A stretch of DNA of 16,436 bases from Litorimonas sp964490745 (GCA_964490745.1 CAZBDT010000043.1:1-16436), one strand, 5' to 3'. Shown: positions 7,724 to 16,201, numbered from the stretch's first letter. Program-made: numbers and translations. The notes: generated by a model not told the origin, from the letters alone.

Positions 7724-8126
7724 AAAATCTGGGTTTAGGGTCGACTACGGATCGATTCTCGCTCGGCCGTACGAATAAATGTGACAGGACCTAACAATCC
7801 CGAGGTTTGCAAAACGTCTCTCTTCTGTCTGACGTCAGCGCCAGTGGCACAGATTTGGGACCGCATTAAGGATACACTTGTATATGCGCCTCAATATAAG
7901 CAGTGATAATCGACGGGACGACTACGCGCATTCACCAGCAGCTAAAACTTAAAAAGTTGATCGCTGCCTCAGGCCCGATATCTTGTCTTAAAATCGGTGA
8001 CATTATGTTCGCGATTATAGTGAGAAATAGCTTTTATCAAGACACATCCCAAACAAGGTGAAAACAAACGAATGCCCCTAAATGGTTCGAATTTCAATCC
8101 AGTGATCTAGGAAATATTTTCCGTCT

Positions 8127-9029
8127 TTATTTATAAACACGCACCCAATCTATTCTCATCTCCGCAGGAAACGAATTTGGATTAAAGGCTTTTTCATTCT
8201 TGTTATCTGGTAGATTGCCGCCAACAGCCAAATTCAGCATAAGGTAAAAAGGCTGGTCGAAAGGGGCCGATCGATTTTCAGATTTATCAACGCTCGGTGT
8301 AAACCAGTCTTTTGACTCTACAGTAAAAAAGACCTCGCCATCCACTGACCATTCCATTCTGTCTTCACGCCAGTCCAACGCATAAATATGCCAGTCATCA
8401 ATCGCGGCACCCGATAAGGGTCTCTTCTTAGCAAGAAAGCGGTTTTCCGGCCAAGTTTCGCCAAAGTGAAGCGCGGCACTGGATCGATTTTCGGTGCCGT
8501 TTTCACAAGATTTACAAATTGCACCGAGATTGATGGCCTCCATAATATCGATTTCGCCTGAGAGCGGCCACTCACCATAAACATTCTCTTCAGGCAACAT
8601 CCAGAAGGCAGGCCACAGACTTTGTCCTTTTGGTAATTTTATGCGGGCTTCAAAACGCCCATATCGCCACTGCGCATGCCCCTTTGTTCGCACCTTACCG
8701 GAGACATAATCGCGCAAAACCTTAGACCCACGCTCTGGCCAATCTTGCGGATACGCTTCAGCCTCATGTGATTGGGGAAGCGCCGCGAGAACCAAGTGCC
8801 CCTCTTCAACGCGCACAGTATCGGGACTGTCAATGTAGCATTGGCGCTCATTATTACCCCCACCCCAGCAGGACAATTCCGGCGTCCATTTTGATCGATC
8901 TAAAACATCACCGGAAAACTCATCTGACCAGATCAGTTCGGGTTGATCTATACCAGACGCACCTTCAGCTTGAAAACAACTTGCGAGCGCGCAAGCAATC
9001 ATACCTAAAATCACAAGACGGGCGAGCAT
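8127..9029 (-). CDS. GH16 endo-beta-1,3-glucanase (laminarinase-like) lipoprotein
   Basis: This is predicted to cleave internal beta-1,3 linkages of laminarin-type glucans by the retaining mechanism of glycoside hydrolase family 16. The catalytic signature EIDIME is at residues 159-164, with E159 the nucleophile, D161 the assisting acid and E164 the acid/base. Laminarinase-type features include the LHFGETWPENR loop near 188-198, FYLMLNLAVGGNLP near 261-274 and the closing strand MRIDWVRVYK. The N-terminus is a lipoprotein signal with lipobox LASC (C18); Phe at +2 fits outer-membrane sorting. There is only the catalytic domain and no binding module. Cysteines C54/C64 and C172/C175 could form disulfides. 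The start overlaps the GH3 stop by one base (TAATG). The exact substrate is inferred; GH16 also includes agarases and carrageenases, which usually have different loops. Confidence 0.93.
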   Translation of the reverse strand: MLARLVILGMIACALASCFQAEGASGIDQPELIWSDEFSGDVLDRSKWTPELSCWGGGNNERQCYIDSPDTVRVEEGHLVLAALPQSHEAEAYPQDWPERGSKVLRDYVSGKVRTKGHAQWRYGRFEARIKLPKGQSLWPAFWMLPEENVYGEWPLSGEIDIMEAINLGAICKSCENGTENRSSAALHFGETWPENRFLAKKRPLSGAAIDDWHIYALDWREDRMEWSVDGEVFFTVESKDWFTPSVDKSENRSAPFDQPFYLMLNLAVGGNLPDNKNEKAFNPNSFPAEMRIDWVRVYK

Positions 9030-10903
9030 TATACGTAATCCAATCCGAAACCGCGTGGATGGCGGACTCCCCCGCCCGTATTAGGCCAGTCAAACGGCAA
9101 ACGCCCCGTCGGGCGCATATCTCCTGATTGCGCTAATAAGACATCTGCAATGCCGGCGGCTTCACTACCGGGCAACCAAGCTGCGACCACAGAATCTGCT
9201 AAGTCAAAAATCGCGTCGATTCCGCGAGGACGGCCAGATAGAATTATGGCTACAGTCCTCACACCGCGCGCATGAAAGGATTTGAGCAAAGCAAACTCTT
9301 CCGTCTTAGAAACATCCCAGTCGAGTGTTTTGAGATCACCTTCAAACTCGGCATAAGGGGCTTCTGCAAAAACGATGAAAGCCACATCAGGATTAGAGCC
9401 GGGGTCGGTTACAACCTTGATGTCCTGCGCTGCAGAGACTTCACGAAAACCGTCTAGGACAGATGTGTGCCCTTTATAGGCTGTCTTCGGGTTTATGACT
9501 TTAGTCTGTTGATCACGCCCCTGCCACGTGAGCGTCCAGCCCCCATTTTGATAGGCAGGATGGTCAGAAGCTTCTCCGACAACCGCGATCATTTTGCTTG
9601 GCTGAACGGGTAAGGTTCTCGCCTTATTCTGCAAAAGCACAAGCGATTGCTGCACGGCCTGCCGAGCAACACTGCGATGCGCAGCCAGTCCAAGAACTTT
9701 TTCACGGCCCGCCAAAGCGCGCGCTTTGGGCGTTCGGCCATCCATCAAGCCTGCGCGATATTTAACCCTCAAGATTCGGCGCACGGCATCATCAAGACGT
9801 GTCATTGAAATCTTGCCGCCTTTAACCTGCGCTAAGGTTGACTTGACGAAGGCTTTCCAATCATTTGGCACCATCATCATGTCAACGCCCGCATTAATTG
9901 CGGTGTCGCAAGAACTTACAGAACAGCTGTCTAATTGCTCATGGCCGTTCCAGTCCCCGACGACAAAGCCGTCAAAGCCCAAACGGTTTTTCAACACATC
10001 GGTCAGAAGATATTTATGCCCATGCAGCTTCTGACCATTCCAAGATGAAAAGCTTGCCATGACGGTTTGAACCCCTGCACCAATAGCTTGGATATAACCC
10101 GGCAAATGTTCGGCGATCAGCTCGGATTCCGTTAAAACGGTATCGCCCTGATCTTTACCATCCAATGTACCGCCATCACCAATAAAATGCTTGGCGGTGC
10201 CGACGACCTTCGTGTCATTGAGAAAATCACCTAATTGCGGATGACCCTGTAAACCTGCCACAAAGTCTTTAGTCAGACGCGCTACATGCTTCGGATCAGA
10301 ACTATAACTTTCATAGGTCCGCCCCCAGCGCGGATCTTTTGCTACAGCAACACTTGGTGCAAATGTCCAATCAATCCCAGTAGCCGCGACTTCGCGCGCT
10401 GTGGCTGTACCAATGTCGCGCATAAGCGCCGGATTATTGGCAGCGCCCAAACCTATATTATGCGGAAAGATCGTCGCGCCTTGGACATTATTATGACCAT
10501 GAACAGCGTCCGTGCCCCAAATCACGGGAATGGCCGCGCGGCGTTTCGGTTTTGAAACAGAAGCTTTGTGAAAGAGCTCCGCCATGGCGATCCAGCTTTC
10601 AAACGGGCCATCAATCTTACCTGTTGGCCATGAGCCGCCTGCATTAAGCAGGCCGCCAATGTGATATTTCCTGACATCATCGGGCGAAATAGCTTTAATC
10701 TCAGCCATCACCATCTGCCCAACCTTTTCTTCAACCGACATGCGATTGATTAAAGCCGTTATTTGGTCTTCGATCTGCGGGTCTTTGGCAACTGCAAGCC
10801 CAATACGTGGCCAACTATCTAGGTCACGCGCTATAGCGGGACTTGTAGAAAGCAAGGCAGCACCAGAGGCACAGAAAAGCATACGACGCGATAAAGCTGT
10901 CAT
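9029..10903 (-). CDS. GH3 exo-beta-glucosidase/exo-glucanase with a Tat-like signal
   Basis: This is predicted to release glucose from the non-reducing ends of beta-glucan oligosaccharides, probably the products of the GH16 neighbour. The 624 residues cover an N-terminal barrel (about 45-390) and the C-terminal alpha/beta sandwich (about 410-620), with no extra fibronectin-like domain, as in the ExoI-type group. The nucleophile is D317 in GFVVGDWNG. Sugar-binding motifs include KHFIGDGGT near 238-246 and KDPRWGRTYESY near 189-200. E519 in AEAPYAEFEGD is a likely acid/base residue. The N-terminus has SRRMLF followed by a hydrophobic stretch and an AIA cleavage site, so Tat export to the periplasm is likely. 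It follows the receptor gene after 94 bp and is coupled to GH16 by a one-base overlap. Confidence 0.93.
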   Translation of the reverse strand: MTALSRRMLFCASGAALLSTSPAIARDLDSWPRIGLAVAKDPQIEDQITALINRMSVEEKVGQMVMAEIKAISPDDVRKYHIGGLLNAGGSWPTGKIDGPFESWIAMAELFHKASVSKPKRRAAIPVIWGTDAVHGHNNVQGATIFPHNIGLGAANNPALMRDIGTATAREVAATGIDWTFAPSVAVAKDPRWGRTYESYSSDPKHVARLTKDFVAGLQGHPQLGDFLNDTKVVGTAKHFIGDGGTLDGKDQGDTVLTESELIAEHLPGYIQAIGAGVQTVMASFSSWNGQKLHGHKYLLTDVLKNRLGFDGFVVGDWNGHEQLDSCSVSSCDTAINAGVDMMMVPNDWKAFVKSTLAQVKGGKISMTRLDDAVRRILRVKYRAGLMDGRTPKARALAGREKVLGLAAHRSVARQAVQQSLVLLQNKARTLPVQPSKMIAVVGEASDHPAYQNGGWTLTWQGRDQQTKVINPKTAYKGHTSVLDGFREVSAAQDIKVVTDPGSNPDVAFIVFAEAPYAEFEGDLKTLDWDVSKTEEFALLKSFHARGVRTVAIILSGRPRGIDAIFDLADSVVAAWLPGSEAAGIADVLLAQSGDMRPTGRLPFDWPNTGGGVRHPRGFGLDYV

Positions 10904-10926
10904 TTTAACTCACTGAATAAAAAGGA

Positions 10927-10985
10927 CGTGCGCTCTCAAAAACTCTAGAGAACTGAACCTTCGAAGGGTTCAATATAAACGCACG
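10927..10985 (-). promoter_or_regulatory. Structured receptor-GH3 mRNA junction
   Basis: A hairpin (GAACC/GGTTC arms around a TTCGAA centre) lies at 10955-10971. It is flanked by the small palindrome CTCTAGAG near 10943-10950. CGTGCG at 10927-10932 is complementary to CGCACG at 10980-10985 and could close a larger structure around both. It sits in the 94-bp gap after the receptor stop. Such structures can stabilise the upstream mRNA or damp transcription into enzyme genes. There is no clear terminator T-run. Confidence 0.4.
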
Positions 10986-10997
10986 CCAAGGGGAATT

Positions 10998-13796
10998 TTA
11001 ATATTTCGCCCGAAGTCTTAGACCATAGGTCCGCGGGCGGCGGAAGAAGCGCGTATTATCAAATTGCGTGATGATAATGGCTTCTTCAGGCTGTTGGTCG
11101 GTAATGTTAGAAACGTAACCTTCTAGGCGATATTTACCTTCACTATCGAAGGTGTAGCCAGCGCCCGCATCGAAGGTCCAATATCCGTCGACATCGTCGA
11201 GCAGACGATCAGAAACATCGTCGTTCGGATTATAGTCAATGCCGTTGAAAATCGTCAGATTTTGACTGGACCGATAGCCTGCTGACAGGATCGCATCAAA
11301 TTGACCATTCGCCCCGACATCCCATGCTTTCCCGACAGACGCGTTGATCTGAACTTTTGGCGTCCGCACAAGACGGTTGCCTGAAATATCCTGAGCAACA
11401 GAGTTCACAGGATCAACATCCGCTTGGAAGCGTGAGTCCTGGACTGGAATAGAGTCCGTGATTTTAGCCGTTGGTAGCCAAAGGAAAGTCCCCCTCAACG
11501 TCAAATCGTCTGGCAGTTCTAGGGAGCCTTCCACCTGCGCGCCATAGATCTCAGCATCAGCCGCGTTGAAGTTAAACGCCACAACATTACCACCTAGCTG
11601 ATTTCGTTGCTCTTCCGTCAGCTCAATTCCGTTGAAATCGATGATTTGCGTCGTCGAAAGAAGTGTAAACTCCTGCTTGTCATCATAGTCATAATAGAAA
11701 GCTGACAGATTAAATGTGCCAGACACATCATCTGATAAATCGAAGCTATTTTTAGTTCCCACCTCAAAAAGGGTCAGCTTTTCTTCATCATAAGTCGGCG
11801 CAAAAGTATCGACATCAAATAGGGTCGGCGCACTCCCCGCCGGTGAGGCAATACCGAGACCTTCGGTTCCCGGTACATTGTCATTAAAGCCGCCAGATTT
11901 GTGGCCTGTCGAGATTAGGGCATAGGCCATATGATCTTCATCAAGATCATATTGCGCGCGCAAACGCCAATCGACAAAGTCATTATCTAAGCTACCATTT
12001 TGCAATGCGATGGAATTACCACCCAATACGGCGAACGCGACGCGTCCATCCAGTCCAAGGTCGGTATAGAATTGTGGACCGAAACAGCCATTCGGGTCTG
12101 TAAATGCAAACTGGTTACAGAAAGGACGGGCTTCCGGCGGGGCGTCACCCAAAATAACACCATTCGCAAAAATATCATCCAGCCCATCACGCGCACCAAA
12201 TGTCTCGACACCATCAAAGTAGAAAGCAAGTGTTTCATCTTCAGATACAGCACCATCATTATTGGTATCCGGATTGAAAATTGTCCGATCCAACGCAGCG
12301 AAGTTAAAACCTTCCGTACCGACACCTGTCCCGAAACAACAGCTAAAGCCCGCACCACCAATGATGAACTGATATCTCGCATTCACACCAAAACGTTCTT
12401 TTTCGTCATCAGTGTAGCGCAACCCTGCCGTGACAGAGAATTTATCTGTCACCTTATAGGTCGCATCACCGAAGAGAGAGTAACTGTCCGTCTTTGTGGA
12501 TTGGTTAAATTCCACACCCGTGAAGAAGGGGTTGCGGTCCCCGGTCGTGCCCAAGAATGTCCGCTGATCCTCGTCAAAAATGAATGCTCCAACAGAGCCA
12601 AATAGTCTACGGCTATCATCTGAGACAAGTCTGAACTCATGAGTGGTCGACTCAGAATCCGTGATGAAACGCACGCGCGAGAAATTATCAATATCCAAAG
12701 GACCTAGCGTATCCAGCACACCATCATAATTAACTGAAGCGGGTGTCACGAATTCATAGTCATATACCAAATCACGCAAGCCACCCGTATATTCGACGGA
12801 AAGGCCATTCCCAATGTCGTAAGAGGCGAAAAGGCGTCCCCCATAATGCTCTGTGTCTTCATCAGGTGTAAAAGCACGACCGATGACCTCTCGCGGCTCA
12901 TCAATATCGTCAGGATTAATTCCGTTGCCCAGCGCGTTCGCAAAGTTAACGCCAGTATAACCTGTTCCACGCTGCTGAAGATAATCCCCGCTTAACATCA
13001 TATAAAGTTTGTCAGAAGGCTGCCAAGCTAAGCTCGCTCTAAGACCAAGATCATTGGCCGCTTCTGCCACACCGACGCCTTCATCTTCGCAGCTCGGTAC
13101 ATCGACGCCCATTAGCTCGGAGGAGCAAGGTGTGACATTCTTAAGATAGCTGTCATGCTCGGAATGGATACCCGCAATTCTCAAAGCCGCCGTATCACCC
13201 AAAGGGATATTGACCATGCCTTCCAGCGTGAGTTCACCAAAATTACCGACCCCAACTTCACCCATTGCATCGAAATTGCCAATCCATGGCTTCCAAGGGA
13301 TAATATTGATTGTACCCGCCGTCGCGTTCCGACCGCGCAAAGTACCCTGCGGACCAACATTGACCTCAACTCGCTCAATATCAAAGAAACCAGCCCCGAT
13401 TCCTGCAGGACGAGGCAAATAAACACCGTCCAAATGTGTCGCAGCCGCTGGATCACCCAGCTCTGTATTATTGGATGACCCAACGCCGCGGATATAGACT
13501 TCAAGATTGCCTTGATTATTCGCGATTTGCAGGCCCGGAATCTGACTATCAATATCATCGAGATTTTTCAGACCCAGCTGATCCAGATCCTCACCGGTCA
13601 ACACTGCACCTGTCCCCGCGAAGTTCTGAAGCGTTTGCTCCCTACGTTCCATCGTAACGACGATAACATCTTCTTCTGAAGCCTGCGTGTCTGCATCTTG
13701 CGCCCATGCGACTTGCGAAAGACCCATCGTGCCCAAGGCAAGTATTGAAGCCTGTGCATAGAGCGCAGCACGTCTTGTTTGGAATTTAAACGACAT
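10998..13796 (-). CDS. TonB-dependent outer-membrane receptor of the glucan locus
   Basis: This is predicted to import ligand, probably beta-glucan oligosaccharides, across the outer membrane using TonB energy. The 932-residue protein has a signal peptide ending near WAQ (residue 33) and a TonB box EEDVIVVT at about 41-48. A plug domain spans about 55-165, with IRGVGSSNN and VEVNVGPQGTLRGRNATAG. A long 22-strand barrel follows, ending in RPRTYGLRLRAKY with a terminal aromatic. There is no N-terminal STN signalling domain, so it should not signal through a FecI/FecR pair. Odd points are an EF-hand-like loop at 510-521 and cysteine pairs in predicted loops (C223/C236, C486/C487, C560/C571). AAGGGGA five bases before the ATG supports the start. 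Substrate is inferred from the adjoining GH3 and GH16 genes; no SusD-like partner is present. Confidence 0.93.
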   Translation of the reverse strand: MSFKFQTRRAALYAQASILALGTMGLSQVAWAQDADTQASEEDVIVVTMERREQTLQNFAGTGAVLTGEDLDQLGLKNLDDIDSQIPGLQIANNQGNLEVYIRGVGSSNNTELGDPAAATHLDGVYLPRPAGIGAGFFDIERVEVNVGPQGTLRGRNATAGTINIIPWKPWIGNFDAMGEVGVGNFGELTLEGMVNIPLGDTAALRIAGIHSEHDSYLKNVTPCSSELMGVDVPSCEDEGVGVAEAANDLGLRASLAWQPSDKLYMMLSGDYLQQRGTGYTGVNFANALGNGINPDDIDEPREVIGRAFTPDEDTEHYGGRLFASYDIGNGLSVEYTGGLRDLVYDYEFVTPASVNYDGVLDTLGPLDIDNFSRVRFITDSESTTHEFRLVSDDSRRLFGSVGAFIFDEDQRTFLGTTGDRNPFFTGVEFNQSTKTDSYSLFGDATYKVTDKFSVTAGLRYTDDEKERFGVNARYQFIIGGAGFSCCFGTGVGTEGFNFAALDRTIFNPDTNNDGAVSEDETLAFYFDGVETFGARDGLDDIFANGVILGDAPPEARPFCNQFAFTDPNGCFGPQFYTDLGLDGRVAFAVLGGNSIALQNGSLDNDFVDWRLRAQYDLDEDHMAYALISTGHKSGGFNDNVPGTEGLGIASPAGSAPTLFDVDTFAPTYDEEKLTLFEVGTKNSFDLSDDVSGTFNLSAFYYDYDDKQEFTLLSTTQIIDFNGIELTEEQRNQLGGNVVAFNFNAADAEIYGAQVEGSLELPDDLTLRGTFLWLPTAKITDSIPVQDSRFQADVDPVNSVAQDISGNRLVRTPKVQINASVGKAWDVGANGQFDAILSAGYRSSQNLTIFNGIDYNPNDDVSDRLLDDVDGYWTFDAGAGYTFDSEGKYRLEGYVSNITDQQPEEAIIITQFDNTRFFRRPRTYGLRLRAKY
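12234..12269 (-). other. EF-hand-like calcium loop within the receptor
   Basis: Residues 510-521 read DTNNDGAVSEDE. This fits the 12-residue EF-hand loop: D at 1, N at 3, D at 5, G at 6, V at 8, S at 9 and E at 12. It lies in the middle of the barrel, in a long polar stretch likely to be an extracellular loop, next to the cysteine-bearing segments. Calcium binding is inferred from the motif only. Confidence 0.6.
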
Positions 13797-13898
13797 AAAT
13801 ATCCCCTTTGTTTCTTATTAACTACAGGAAGAGGGACACATTTTTAGTTGGCAAGACTTTTGCGACGAAACCGACTCATGATACGATGAAATGGCAGA

Positions 13899-14648
13899 TC
13901 AAGTCATTAGGGTCTCTTGTAAGGCCTCTCTGAAGGATCGGCTCACAGGGAGTTCAGACTGATCTGACAGAATCAAAATTGCGGCACCTCTTGGCGCAGG
14001 TCTTAACTCTCTGATCGCTTTAACATTGACGATTGTTGAACGATGGACACGCTTGAAATCATCGACTGGCAAACGTGCTTCAACCGCTTTCAAGGTTGAG
14101 CGAATAAGGCGCGTACGGCCTTTAAAATAGAGCATCACATAATCCCCTTGCGCCTGCACACGCAGAAGACTCTCTCGCGGCACTAAGACTATTTTTTCAC
14201 CATCCTGTAATCGAATTTGGGATATCCTAGCGGCCTTCTGTATATTCAGGGCCGTTTCCATACCGCGACCACGGTTCAAAATTTGGCGAGCACGCTCAAG
14301 ACTTTTTTGGATATCTTCCTCATTTATGGGCTTGAGCACATAATCAATCGCACTCACTTTAAAAGCGTCCAAGGCATATTGATCATAAGCCGTAGTGAAG
14401 ATGATCTCGGGCACGTCCGAAATTGGCATCTCTTCGATCAAGGTCATGGCAGCTTCGAGACCTGTCATCTCCAGCATTTCAATATCGAGAAAGATTAAAT
14501 CAGGGTGATGGTCTTTGACGGCTGCAACAGCCTCCTGCCCCGTTTCACATTTGGCTAAGAGCTGAATATCCGGAATTTCAGCCAAGATCGCTTCTAGCAA
14601 GTCACGCGCTAAAGGCTCATCATCAGCAAGGATAACACGAAGGGTCAA
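13899..14648 (-). CDS. LytTR-family response regulator
   Basis: This is a DNA-binding response regulator, the likely partner of the adjacent histidine kinase. The receiver domain spans about residues 1-120, with the acidic pocket DD at 9-10, phospho-acceptor D55 in LIFLDIEM, T85/T86 and K106 in YVLKP. A LytTR DNA-binding domain follows at about 142-247, including the characteristic FKRVHRSTIVN near 198-208. The start is TTG, since the first receiver strand (LRVILADDEP) begins directly after it and no ATG precedes it in frame. The TTG overlaps the kinase stop by TTGA. It lies 102 bp before the receptor gene in the same direction, which makes that gene and the downstream hydrolases the obvious candidate targets. 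Confidence 0.94.
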   Translation of the reverse strand: MTLRVILADDEPLARDLLEAILAEIPDIQLLAKCETGQEAVAAVKDHHPDLIFLDIEMLEMTGLEAAMTLIEEMPISDVPEIIFTTAYDQYALDAFKVSAIDYVLKPINEEDIQKSLERARQILNRGRGMETALNIQKAARISQIRLQDGEKIVLVPRESLLRVQAQGDYVMLYFKGRTRLIRSTLKAVEARLPVDDFKRVHRSTIVNVKAIRELRPAPRGAAILILSDQSELPVSRSFREALQETLMT

Positions 14649-15721
14649 AGCTGAACCTGCTTTGGCATTTGTAATGTGATCTTTGCGCCACCCAGGTCTG
14701 ATTTTCCAAATAAGATTTGTCCAGCCTCACCGTAATGCGTCGCCAAGCGTTTGCGGATATTTGACAGGCCAACACCTTCGACCATATTCTCGTCGAGCCC
14801 CCAACCTGAGTCCTCGACAATTAGGGTCAAATTCTCCGCTGTAACATGCGTGGAAATCCTGATCGTTCCGCCATTTTTTTTCTGCGCAACAGAGAAACGC
14901 AACGCATTTTCAACCATGGGCTGGAGGATAAAACTCGGAACTTGAAGGTCTAATGACTGCGGATCATACTGCTCCTGAATCGTGAGACGATCACCATATC
15001 GCACAGCTTCCAATCCAAGATAGAGATCTAATACTTCCAATTCTTGCTTTACTGAGGTGAGATTTTCGGGTGTATTTTCGAGTGTCACGCGCAAGAAATT
15101 AGAGAGCTGTCCAATCATATCTCGCGCTTCGCGGTGACGTTTTGTCTTCACAAGAGAAGAAACAGAATTCAAAGTGTTAAACAAGAAATGCGGATTGAGT
15201 TGATAACGTAACATTTTCATCTGTGCGTCGCGCGACAGATTTTCGGCCTCAATACGTCGCATCCGCTCTGCTGCAACTTCTGAACGTTCCGCCATCACGG
15301 CAGTATAGGCTTGCATTGTATAATATAAGGCTGCCCATAAACCAAAAATCAGCAGCGCCGTGAAATACCACCCACCAAAATCCCGCCAAATATCTGGCGC
15401 TGTAATCATCGCATCAAATGTCGCCATTCGGAATATATTCCAGAGGAAGGCGGCTATCCCAACAATAACCAAATGTGAGAAAACGCGCCGTACTAATCCT
15501 CCCAAATTGGCATAAGGTAAAAACATCCCAAGCGGCCATGTCACCAAAGCGCCTGTGACAGCTTGCAACAAAATATGAGCCACATGCATCCAGCGTGGAT
15601 TTCCATACCAGAGCGTTAGGGACAAAAAGGACAGCAAGCAAAATAAAGACCAAGCCAAAAGCTGAACGCCCCACCACGGTAAAGAAATGGCTCTCGAATA
15701 TTCATCTGGCTTTGTCATCAT
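14645..15721 (-). CDS. LytS/YehU-type sensor histidine kinase
   Basis: This is a membrane histidine kinase of the His_kinase (PF06580) type that normally pairs with LytTR regulators. Numbered from an in-frame TTG at 15730, it has four hydrophobic membrane segments at about 18-40, 48-70, 82-102 and 118-138, with no sizeable periplasmic domain. A short coiled segment leads to the phospho-acceptor H181 in LNPHFLFNTLN. The ATP-binding part has the N-box VENA near 273-276, DSGWGLDE near 307-314 and GVGLSNIRKRL near 319-329. The given start is the first of two adjacent ATGs at 15719-15721. The TTG nine bases earlier has the better spaced GGGGAA and is an alternative. With no periplasmic sensor, the signal may be membrane-borne or metabolic. 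The stop overlaps the regulator gene. Confidence 0.93.
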   Translation of the reverse strand: MMTKPDEYSRAISLPWWGVQLLAWSLFCLLSFLSLTLWYGNPRWMHVAHILLQAVTGALVTWPLGMFLPYANLGGLVRRVFSHLVIVGIAAFLWNIFRMATFDAMITAPDIWRDFGGWYFTALLIFGLWAALYYTMQAYTAVMAERSEVAAERMRRIEAENLSRDAQMKMLRYQLNPHFLFNTLNSVSSLVKTKRHREARDMIGQLSNFLRVTLENTPENLTSVKQELEVLDLYLGLEAVRYGDRLTIQEQYDPQSLDLQVPSFILQPMVENALRFSVAQKKNGGTIRISTHVTAENLTLIVEDSGWGLDENMVEGVGLSNIRKRLATHYGEAGQILFGKSDLGGAKITLQMPKQVQL

Positions 15722-15953
15722 GTCAGACAAATCTCTGCTTCCCCGTCTAATCTAATTTTGCGCGCCAAGTAGAGTATAGCGACTTTAGGATACATAGAAA
15801 ACGTTTAATCAGTATCCCGAGCTATAGACCTTCCCTTTAGCTAACAAAGCCAATGTTGAATTGAGTTTAAACGACGCAGCCGGAAATTCTTACGTAGAAT
15901 GTTTTGATTAATAAGGCCCGCTCAATGGCCTGATAGGTGTGGTAGTATACGCG
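15722..15953. other. Intergenic region upstream of the kinase gene
   Basis: No gene was seen. On the minus strand a TATACT match at 15773-15778 with a poor -35 region could drive the kinase-regulator pair. A small inverted repeat, AGGCC, 8-nt loop, GGCCT, lies near 15916-15933. The region ends where the IS3-like remnant begins. Confidence 0.4.
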
Positions 15954-16027
15954 TGTCCGTCGTCATATAAATTGTCACAGATTTAAGTCTGGACTAAGAG
16001 AGACTTTGCTCACCTCTTTGTTTGATA
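15954..16027 (-). repeat. Candidate right end of an IS3-family element
   Basis: The DNA between the transposase stop (16028) and the HK leader has no frame of its own. Read on the + strand it starts TGTCCGTCGTCATATAA, and the 5'-TG start and position 60-75 bp past the transposase stop fit the terminal repeat of IS3-family elements. The matching left repeat is not in the window, so the exact end is uncertain. Confidence 0.4.
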
Positions 16028-16201
16028 TTAAGCGACGGCTTTGCGGTATGTGGCTGAGTAAAGTGAAGGAATGCCCTTGTGGTGCAAGCGTCTGTGTGCA
16101 ATAGTTTTGGTCTTGACCCTCTCTCTTCTGTTGATAATTGATTGAGCCCTGCCGAAGTAGACATCGGCGGGCGTAACGTTTTTTAAGCTCTCGTGGTAAC
16201 G
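16028..16201 (-). mobile_element. IS3-family transposase OrfB, C-terminal remnant
   Basis: The last 57 codons of an IS3-family OrfB are intact in one frame. The reading RYHESLKNVTPADVYFGR is followed by INRRERVKTKTIAHRRLHH, the typical C-terminal signature of this family, and a TAA at 16028-16030. All DDE catalytic residues lie upstream in the family and are missing here. The frame meets a TAG directly before the Arg codon (16202-16204), where the sequence becomes the exoprotein gene. This is therefore a truncated, inactive element, not a functional insertion sequence. Confidence 0.88.

Larger units (their letters stand above)
7398..8126. other. Long intergenic region with palindromes and an 18-bp tandem repeat
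   Basis: All frames were scanned and only short open stretches without ribosome binding sites were seen. The region holds a promoter and palindrome for the regulator gene (7424-7494), a 15-bp palindrome (7614-7628) and an 18-bp tandem repeat (7688-7723). A small hairpin, GGAAA/TTTCC at 8110-8122, lies just past the GH16 stop and could weakly end the glucan operon transcript, though it lacks a T-run. A small RNA or a decayed gene between 7730 and 8100 cannot be excluded. Confidence 0.45.

Noticed and set aside
7917..8061. About 48-codon + strand frame that could start at GTG
   Set aside because: There is no ribosome binding site, no recognisable motif, and the frame length is expected by chance.
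12000..12605. Open reading frame of 201 codons on the + strand, opposite the receptor gene
   Set aside because: It lies fully inside the receptor, has no ribosome binding site and its translation is of low quality with no domain; it is a shadow of the coding strand.
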